From: Cristatella mucedo
Taxonomy: Eukaryota > Bryozoa > Phylactolaemata > Cristatellidae
Direction of reading: 5' to 3'
DNA length: 64,000 nucleotides
Assembly: GCA_009760855.2 (NCBI GenBank)
Contig: WPIO01000046.1
Coordinates: 1,553,001 to 1,617,000 of the forward strand
The stretch's first letter is position 1. Each line of letters opens with the position of its first letter. This document shows, piece after piece, positions 56,980 to 64,000 of the stretch. The translations under genes and the position numbers were made by a program. The notes under the pieces are model-generated. The model saw nothing but the letters and a program-made list of their open reading frames with translations, was not told the DNA's origin and searched no databases.

Positions 56980-57540
56980 TCCTAACGATTGCTGGTTTCC
57001 CAGTCGCGTGTAAGGCGAAACAGAGATAAATTTAGAATAGCAATTAAAAGCAAAGATGAATGTAGGAGATTGACGAGCAAGAACTGGACGAAGACATTGA
57101 CATTGACTGAGTTTACCGGAGCATACCAAAGAGAAAATCGAACATGTCCCTCAACAAAGCTCAGGCTTGCTTGTTAGGGAACTTTGTCCATAGATATCAA
57201 CGATGTGCCACTACTTACTGCAAATACTGGCAGTCTCGGAACTTTGTCGGCTGGCCTCAAAGATGCCACTTATTAATCTTTAATGTTAATTTTTCCCCTC
57301 ACTTTTTGAAAGCATAAACTCACTTTGCTGTGTGACTTTTGGATAACAAACAGCTGCCTGTAGCAGGGCATTGCCAGGATTCCATGCAGGGGGCTAAACC
57401 TGCAAAACCATTTGATCGTGCTTCTTTTGCAGCAAATGTAGCTGACCGTGTAGTGGAGGAGTTCCTACCTCCTCTCTCGCATATTCTCACCCTCATGCAC
57501 TCATGATTTCTCCTCTCCTCTCTGTCTCATTCATTCGCTT
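56980..57540. other. Unassigned, with F1 3' scrap
   Basis: Mostly unrecognised. TTTGATCGTGCTTCTTTTGC and AGCAAATGTA at 57,410-57,440 match the F1 3'UTR just before its tail, then the match stops. Confidence 0.45.

Positions 57541-57612
<72 letters not shown>
57541..57612. repeat. (TC)n microsatellite, 70 bp
   Basis: TC repeat, followed by pyrimidine-rich DNA and TCTG units to 57,680. Confidence 0.97.
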
Positions 57613-57614
<2 letters not shown>

Positions 57615-57699
57615 TTCTCATCTCATTTACCACCTTTCATATCTCCTCTGTCTCCCTCTCTGTCTGTCTGTCTGTCTGTCTTGCTCCCACTTCTCTCCC

Positions 57700-59825
57700 C
57701 TTCTGTATCTCACACACTCCATATTCCAGTAGACTCATTTGATCAGGCTCTGCATGGCACCTGCGTCATCGGGCATTCGAGCGAATCGATTGCACAGCAG
57801 CAACGTTGGCTGCCATTGCGATGGGTATCACCCTTAGCGGGCAGCTCGCAGGGACCACCTGGGACCTTCACACGGTATGTCCCGAGCAAAAGAAGTCCGT
57901 AGACATTACAATGTGTATCATAAGAAGAACGGTTTTCACTTAACGTTTGGCTTAAGTAATAGCTTGTTGTCGGCGAAGCAAATACCATCTGCTGGAGAGA
58001 GTTGCTCCGACGTGGAAACTAGGTCACCCAAAAGGGTTCTCACCACGACTCGCTGCCACGATCTCCTGGAGACCTAGCACTGCCCGAGCAGTCCTTGAGT
58101 TGGCTGACATCTAATGGTTCATTTGAGCTGCCAGCCAGTGGAGCTGTGAAGCCAGCAGGAAACCCAAATGAAGACAGCCTGGGCTGTTTAAAGTGCAACT
58201 CTATCCAGGCACCCTTGCTGCTTGGCATGTTATTTTTGCAGCCTAGGTCGAGCTTCCTTGGCCATAGTATCCAGCAATCCCATTAAAATAACCCCCGAGG
58301 AAACCGGCACAATTCAGCACAGAGCAAGCATTGTCAGTCGATTGCTGGCAACTGAGGCAGACTCGTGTGAATGCACTGCTGAAAATACATGTCATGCATC
58401 GTGTTTATTTTATTGGTACAAACCAGTACTGTCTCGACTTAATTGACTTTTTAAGTTATCTAATTGCATTTCGTTGGCAGGAGTGAGATCTATCGAAATG
58501 ACTTCTTTTTAGTAGAGTTGTCAAGCAAAGATCCATAACGGATTGGGAAATGCCACTGCAAACTTCAACATAACGGGGTGTTGGCTTTCAATTCAATCAA
58601 ATTTGAAAATATACTGGTCAAAAGTGGATGGACTAAACGCAACACAGTTTTAAGTCTGGTTCTGTACAAGCCTGCAAACGTTGGTTAACTAATGAAAAAT
58701 TTATGGTTATACCACTCATATGCTAGACTTTGGACTGCTATTTGGTTTTCCATGCCTAATGCAGATACCAAATTCTCGTGAGTATACTATGTAAGCATGA
58801 ATCTGAAATGGACGCTTAGCAATGCTACTAGTGTGTACTATATAAAAACCCTGCACCAACTTTTCCTGACTTTTTGAAATATCCACGCGACTCTGGTCCA
58901 CTGCACAAAAAAGGAATAACTGCTGCAGGCAGGCTTTAAGAGTAACAATTTTTCATCACACAAATTTCTCTATAGTTGCAGTTGGGGTACATTGGAATTG
59001 AAACGTTAGAATGCTACATGCACCAGTGTGAACATGCATGAGCCACCTATTGTTTCACAATCTATTGTTAGGCTGCATAGTCAGCCAGTCAAGCAGACTC
59101 CCGGCTTAGAGCCAGTAAGTTATATGCCAAGTCTGGTGCAATGCACTCGTGATTTTCTGTGGCCATGAAACAGACTGGTCTATGTTATGGATGTGGCCTT
59201 TACCTGTTAAGGTATGGGGGCTCCTTATCGCTGCCACCCTCAGCATACCTGCTTGTGTCGGGGCAGTGCTTCTTGGACTCGCAAGCTGTACTTTGAGAAG
59301 CCAGCTTCATCGGTCACATGTCAAGCGTCGGCAGGACTAGCACAGCTACATGTGCTATGCTAGTAGCAGAGGACTTTGGTGCTGAAGCCACTGCAGTGCG
59401 TTCGGAACAGTATCATCTTGGCTCTTGCTAGAGACACTGTGCCACCGGTCTAGGTGACTTTAAAAAAAGAAGAGGAAAACTGACACATTGTTGTTAGCCG
59501 ACCGAGACCATTATTAGTACTGTAGTGACTCAGAATACACCGTGTAGTCTGAGTAACTATGCAATCTCTATATTGAGACTACCCATTTAGACCGTCTTTT
59601 CTTTGCTACCTTCAGTAGTCGTTTCCCCGATGGTGCACTGTCTCCTGCCTTCTCATAGTCACATCTAGCCATCGTCGCTGTAGAACAGATTGCCTGTTCA
59701 GGTTGCCCAGAGTTAGGATTGGCCTAAGTTTGACCACCTTGGTCACGGCCAGGCTGCTGCTCAGTGCACCTGCTTGGCACTCCCATTTGAATCTACAGCT
59801 GATATCTCAGCTGATTTGGCAGCCG
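57700..59825. other. No gene recognised
   Basis: About 2.1 kb of mostly unique-looking sequence. Frames of 60-80 codons carry no domain. No transposon recognised. Confidence 0.4.
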
Positions 59826-59828
59826 CAC

Positions 59829-59972
59829 TTGTATAGTGGTAGAAGGGCCTTGTCGGTGGCTATCACTAATGCTTGCAGTTGACAATAAAGGATCGCTTAA
59901 CTGCAGGATTCGAACCCATGACCTCGATCGTGAAGAGCGAGCACTTTACCTCATGGGCCATCACGGCCCAGT
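59829..59972 (-). mobile_element. SINE S2, reverse
   Basis: GTAGAAGGGCCTTGTCGGTG, GCTATCACTAATGCTTGC, GCAGGATTCGAACCCATGAC (reversed B box), CTTTACCTCATGGGCCATC (reversed A-box side). Confidence 0.85.
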
Positions 59973-60355
59973 AGCGATACCTGGCATATGCTATATAGGG
60001 CTGTGTGCTGACACATCGTGCCCTTTCTTACCAGCGGCTCCTCAGCTGTTTAGCCTATGAAGCCGGCAGTGGAATCTCCAACCCAGCCTGTTTTAACGAG
60101 TCCAGCTGCTGGGGCAATCTGGACGTGAGATCGACTCTCAATTAGCAGCCCCGAACCGGCCAGTCCCTAGTCCATCTGCCAGGCGATGGCTGCACGTTGA
60201 CTCAACCTGCAGAGGTAGAAACAACGTGTTGTGAAACAATCATCATAAGCCACAGTACCAAGGAGAGTAAAGGTTGTTTGGCTACTGGTGCACTGCCAAG
60301 CGGTTTCCCTAGATAATCTGGCACGAGCCCAACTCTGCTCTTTGCTCTAGCAGCC

Positions 60356-60456
60356 TCAGAGAGAGAGAGAGAAAGAGAGAGGGAGAGAGAGAGGGAGAGG
60401 AGGGAGAGAGAGAGAGAGGGAGGGAGAGGGAGAGAAAGATGTAGAGCGAGAGGGAC

Positions 60457-60501
<45 letters not shown>

Positions 60502-60583
60502 GGGAGAGAGAGAGTGGGAGAGGAGGGAGAGGGAGAGAGGGAGGGAGAGGGAGAGAAAGATGGAGAGCGAGAGGGACACAGCG

Positions 60584-60614
<31 letters not shown>

Positions 60615-61498
60615 GGGAGAGAGAGTGGGAGAGGAGGGAGAGGGAGAGAGGGAGGGAGAGGGAGAGAAATATGGAGAGTGAGAGGGACACAGAGAGAGAG
60701 AAAGAGAGAGCGAGAGAGAGAGAGAGGGATGAGGGAGAGGGAGATGAAGATGGAGAGAGGGGGGACAGACAGACAGACAGAGAGGGAGGGAGAGGAAGAG
60801 AGAGGGGGACAGACAGAGAGGGAGAGAGAGAGAGGGAGAGAGAGAGAGGGAGAGAGAGGGAAGAGGAAGGAGGAGAGAGGGGTAATTATGGATAAGGAGG
60901 GGATGGAGATGGAGAGAAGATGAGAAATAGAGAAGGTGAGAGAGAGCAGAGGTGACGGAGACACGAGAGAGAGGAAGAGGAGAGAGCAAGAGAGAGGGCA
61001 GGAGAGAGAGAGGATGGGAGAGGGAGATGAAAATGGAGACAGAGGGGGACTAGGACAGTACAGACAGAGAGGGAGGAGAGAGGAGGGATAGGAGATGAGA
61101 GATGGCTGATGGAAGAGAGAGAGGGAGGAGGAGAGAGGGAGAGAGAGGAGAGATTGAAGAGGAGACAGAAGAGTGGGGAGAGAGAGATAGAGATGAAGAT
61201 GCAAGAGAGAGGACAGGAGAGAGAAGAAGTAGAGATTGGGCAATTGAGGAGAAGATCGAGAGAGAGGAGAGAGAGGAGAGAGAGATGAGACGATGTGGAG
61301 ATGAAGATGGAGGGATGAAATAGATTTAAGAGCGGGGGGAGACAGGAAGACAAGACAGAGGAGGGAAAGGAGAGGGCAGAGAGAGGGGGACAGACAGAGA
61401 GAGAGCGAGAAAGGGTGGGAGAGAGAGGGAGAGAGAGTGGGAGAGGAGGGAGAGGGAGAGAGGGATGGAGAGGGAGGGAAAGATGGAGAGCAAGAGGG

Positions 61499-61574
<76 letters not shown>

Positions 61575-62205
61575 GGGATGAGGGAGAGGGAGATGAAGAT
61601 GGAGAGAGGGGGACAGACAGACAGACAGAGAGGGAGGGAGAGGGAGGGAGAGGGAGGGAGAGGGAGGGAGAGGGAGGGAGAGGGAGAGAGAGGGAGGGAG
61701 AGGGAGGGAGAGGGAGGGAGAGGGAGGGAGAGGGAGGGAGAGGGAGGGAGAGGGGGACAGACAGACAGAGAGAGAGGGAGGGAGAGGGAGAGAGAGGGGG
61801 ACAGACAGACAGACAGAGAGAGACAGAGAGAGAGACAGAGAGAGAGAGGGAGGGGGAGAGAGAGGGGGATGAGGGAGAGGGAGATGAAGATGGAGAGAAG
61901 CGGACAGACAGACAGCGAGAGAGAGGGAGGGAGAGAGAGGGGGACAGAGAGAAAAAGAGAGGGAGAGAGAGGGAGAGAGAGGGAGAGAGAGGGAGGGAGA
62001 GGAAGAGAGAGAGACTAAGTCAGAGAGAGGGACAGAGAGAGGAGAGATAAAGACAGAGAGAGGAGAGATATAGAGACAGAGAGACAGAGACAAGGAGAGA
62101 GAGAGAGAGAGAGAGACAGGGAGACAGAGACAGAGACAGAGAGACAGAGACAGAGAGACAGAGAGACAGAGAGAGACAGAGAGAGACAGAGAGACAGAGA
62201 GAGAC

Positions 62206-62272
<67 letters not shown>
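60356..62272. repeat. 1.9 kb purine mosaic minisatellite (GA-rich)
   Basis: Almost only A and G on the + strand, with rare C and T at fixed positions. Recurring modules: GAAAGATGGAGAGCGAGAGGGACACAG-type at about 60,431, 60,552, 60,663 and 61,475 (spacing 111-121 bases among the first three), and GATGAGGGAGAGGGAGATGA followed by GATGGAGAG and GGGACAGACAGACAG at about 60,728, 61,577 and 61,868 (291 bases between the last two). A GGGAGGGAGAG 12-base array fills 61,626-61,755, and (GACAGA)n with (GA)n closes the tract. Long Arg-Glu or Leu-Ser frames on either strand (up to 322 codons) are translations of the repeat. Confidence 0.95.
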
Positions 62273-62279
<7 letters not shown>

Positions 62280-63125
62280 AGTGACGTGCCACACCGGCGG
62301 CTGCTTCTTACCCTAGTTGTGCGGCACCAGCATATGAAAAACAATAGCCACCGTAGATGAAAAAGAGTGGTATGGAAATGAAGAGGCAATATCCCCAGTT
62401 CCCATGTACCCCACCCAACCCAGCAATCCGATGCCTCCCAACCGCCTCAAGCTTTATATAAGAACTTTGAAATGAGTAACTTCTAAACACGTTATTTTAT
62501 CACGAAATTGAACTCTAGAACATCTTGAGGAGATGTGATCGGAGTCTAGAGATACTTGAACGAATAGCAATGGGACAGGTCGACCTGTGCAGCTGCTGTC
62601 GGCTCATTCGGACTACCTGTCTAAAGCTAGGATGCGAAACCTGTGTTGTAATTTTAACAATCAGCTTCCGATTCACTAGAATGCTTAGCATTCACTGCAC
62701 CGACACAACAATGTCTGGTACTGCATTTTGTGACCACTTCTAGAATACTTGCTGCAAAGCACCTAGCAAGGCAAAATAAATTGCATTGCCTGCCTTATGC
62801 TTGCTTGAATGCATAAGCTAGGATCTTGATTAAGCCATATTCAAAGTTTAACTTTTGTGTTTGTTATACCTCATGATGGTGATTGATCAAAAGGTCACAG
62901 AAAGGGTTCGATTGTCACCTCGAAATGATCAGCAATATTTTGCAATTCAACCATTGTCTGCTTTGCTGAACTGTTGGTCATGAGAAGTTGTTTTCCAGAA
63001 GAGTTGTAATGTTCAAATGGTGCATACCAAGTGCATTTATTACGGGGGACACCTAGGGTAGCAAAAATTGATTGAGTTAATATCTTTCCGGCCACTCAGA
63101 TGACAAATGACAGCAGTGCCGTTGG
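62280..63125. other. No gene recognised
   Basis: About 850 bases, short frames only. Confidence 0.4.
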
Positions 63126-63129
63126 ATCT

Positions 63130-63275
63130 CTGCCCCGGTGGCAAGGTGCTTGCACTGCACCAACCGGGCAGTGGGTTCGAGTCGTGTAGCAGGCAATCCC
63201 CTATTGCCTGCTACATTCGGGATGACAGCTGCTAAGGCTCTTCTGCAGCTATGTGAATGAGGCCATTGGGTCAGC
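63130..63275 (+). mobile_element. SINE, S2-related, diverged
   Basis: GGTGGCAAGGTGCTTGC (A-box side), AGTGGGTTCGAGTCGTG (B box), then GCTGCTAAGGCTCTTCTGC, similar to the S2 body AAAGGCTCTT. A GCAGGCAAT...ATTGCCTGC inverted repeat lies between (63,188-63,212). Confidence 0.55.
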
Positions 63276-63279
63276 CGAG

Positions 63280-63570
63280 CTTTACTTTTCTCTTTATATT
63301 TGATTAAAACGTGAGAAAATGGCCTAAAATTATCCAGGTAGCCAGGCTCGCATGCCAGCCTCTATTTTACTGGCACCTCTCTCAGATCGACAGCTCCGAG
63401 ACAGCACGAGAATGATAAGGTCAGCCAGCAGCAGCGCTTCGAGCAGTTGCATTTTAACTCCACTAAACACGTGCTATACTTTTGAGCTAAACCCAGATTT
63501 AAGTTGGATCTTGAATCCTGAATTTAACGGCTTCGCTGGTGACTACCGGTTCTGTCACACTTTTTGGACG
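63280..63570. other. No feature recognised
   Basis: About 290 bases, unassigned. Confidence 0.4.
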
Positions 63571-63572
63571 GC

Positions 63573-63583
63573 ATCCCTCTCTC

Positions 63584-63654
<71 letters not shown>

Positions 63655-63661
63655 TTCTCTC
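63573..63661. repeat. (TC)n microsatellite, 85 bp
   Basis: TC repeat with CTTT interruptions near both ends. Confidence 0.96.
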
Positions 63662-63754
63662 TATGTTCGTGTAAGCCTTGCTAGTGCATTTAGAAATTTA
63701 TAAACTGTGGCTGGGCCATGACTTTCTCGCATTGCATTACACTTTTGCTTAGAG

Positions 63755-63919
63755 ATGACGACCCGAGACGTATGGAGAAGGGGCCTGAAGGCGCTCTTGG
63801 ATGTACCCAAGGAGAGTGGCATCCTGCTTGGAGGCACCGCCATTCCTGCTGCTTCTGCCCTCTTCGGCCAAGTTTGGCCGCATTTTTTTACATTCTCAGA
63901 GCAAGGTCTACGAGTCTAG
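63755..63919 (+). CDS. Possible unknown small ORF or exon
   Basis: A 54-codon frame begins MTTRDVWRRGLKALLDVPK and continues ESGILLGGTAIPAASALFGQ, ending TAG at 63,917-63,919. A plausible splice acceptor (CACTTTTGCTTAG, AG at 63,751-63,752) precedes the ATG. Residues 21-41 are Gly/Ala-rich and hydrophobic, possibly membrane-facing. I do not recognise a family. Codons look protein-like (GC at third positions), and the sequence is not a repeat, but a frame this short can arise by chance. Confidence 0.2.
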   Translation: MTTRDVWRRGLKALLDVPKESGILLGGTAIPAASALFGQVWPHFFTFSEQGLRV

Positions 63920-64000
63920 AATGCCGACCTGGACGTGGCTCATGTTTGCATGCCACCTTGTCGTGCGACCCTGTAGGGACTCTTCCACTACACGGTCAGC

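Noticed and set aside
60309-62294. Frames of 150-322 codons in the purine tract
   Set aside because: Repeat translations with only Leu/Ser/Pro or Arg/Glu/Gly; no protein family looks like this.

Overview
This is animal (metazoan) nuclear DNA: a gene-poor, repeat-choked stretch of an invertebrate genome. The one host gene I can defend is the terminal coding exon of a ONECUT-class (HNF6-type) homeobox gene at 3,650-3,978 on the + strand. It has a 3' splice site at 3,648-3,649 and the class-diagnostic NFFMNARRR recognition helix. Its residues look invertebrate (FKETKRPSKEM, RRRSVDKWRDE) rather than vertebrate; a lophotrochozoan or other invertebrate bilaterian is my guess, no more. The exon carrying the CUT domain is not in the window, so bases 1-3,649 are intron. 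The roughly 2 kb after the stop codon are probably 3'UTR, ending near an AATAAA at 6,014-6,019.

The rest is transposon graveyard and simple repeats. At least three L2/CR1-like non-LTR (LINE) lineages occur as 5'-truncated or decayed copies. Family F1 is the youngest: its best copy, at 26,125-27,985 on the minus strand, has a nearly complete reverse transcriptase broken by one extra base. Other good F1 copies are at 7.3, 33.6 and 44 kb, with many old fragments. Family F2 is at 15, 21.5, 25.6, 33, 35.6, 43.5, 50 and 53.7 kb. F4 is represented by old RT pieces at 34.8 and 48.5 kb. Two tRNA-headed SINE families accompany them. S1 has an A box and a modified B box at its head, and its 3' tail copies the F1 LINE tail, including a stem-loop, which suggests F1 mobilises S1. 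S2 has canonical A and B boxes. A decayed Ty3/Gypsy pol gene at 15.8-17.25 kb is split by LINE insertions. DNA transposon relics are Tigger/pogo-type (28.4 and 28.85 kb, and 52.2 kb with a recognisable DDE transposase) and short hAT-like elements (45.0, 54.2, 54.9 kb).

Simple repeats are extreme. About thirteen (GA/TC)n tracts include 440 bp directly upstream of the onecut splice acceptor and a 1.9 kb purine-only mosaic at 60.36-62.27 kb. There are also CA, TA, AAT and CAG arrays and several perfect hairpins (10.7, 36.3, 56.9 kb).

I found no new multi-gene system. The most interesting signals are the LINE/SINE partnership through a folded tail, (TC)n/(AG)n arrays that have grown inside that tail, the pyrimidine tract at the onecut splice site, and the unexplained perfect palindromes. 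All element boundaries are read by eye and are good to roughly 5-30 bases unless a base position is stated.
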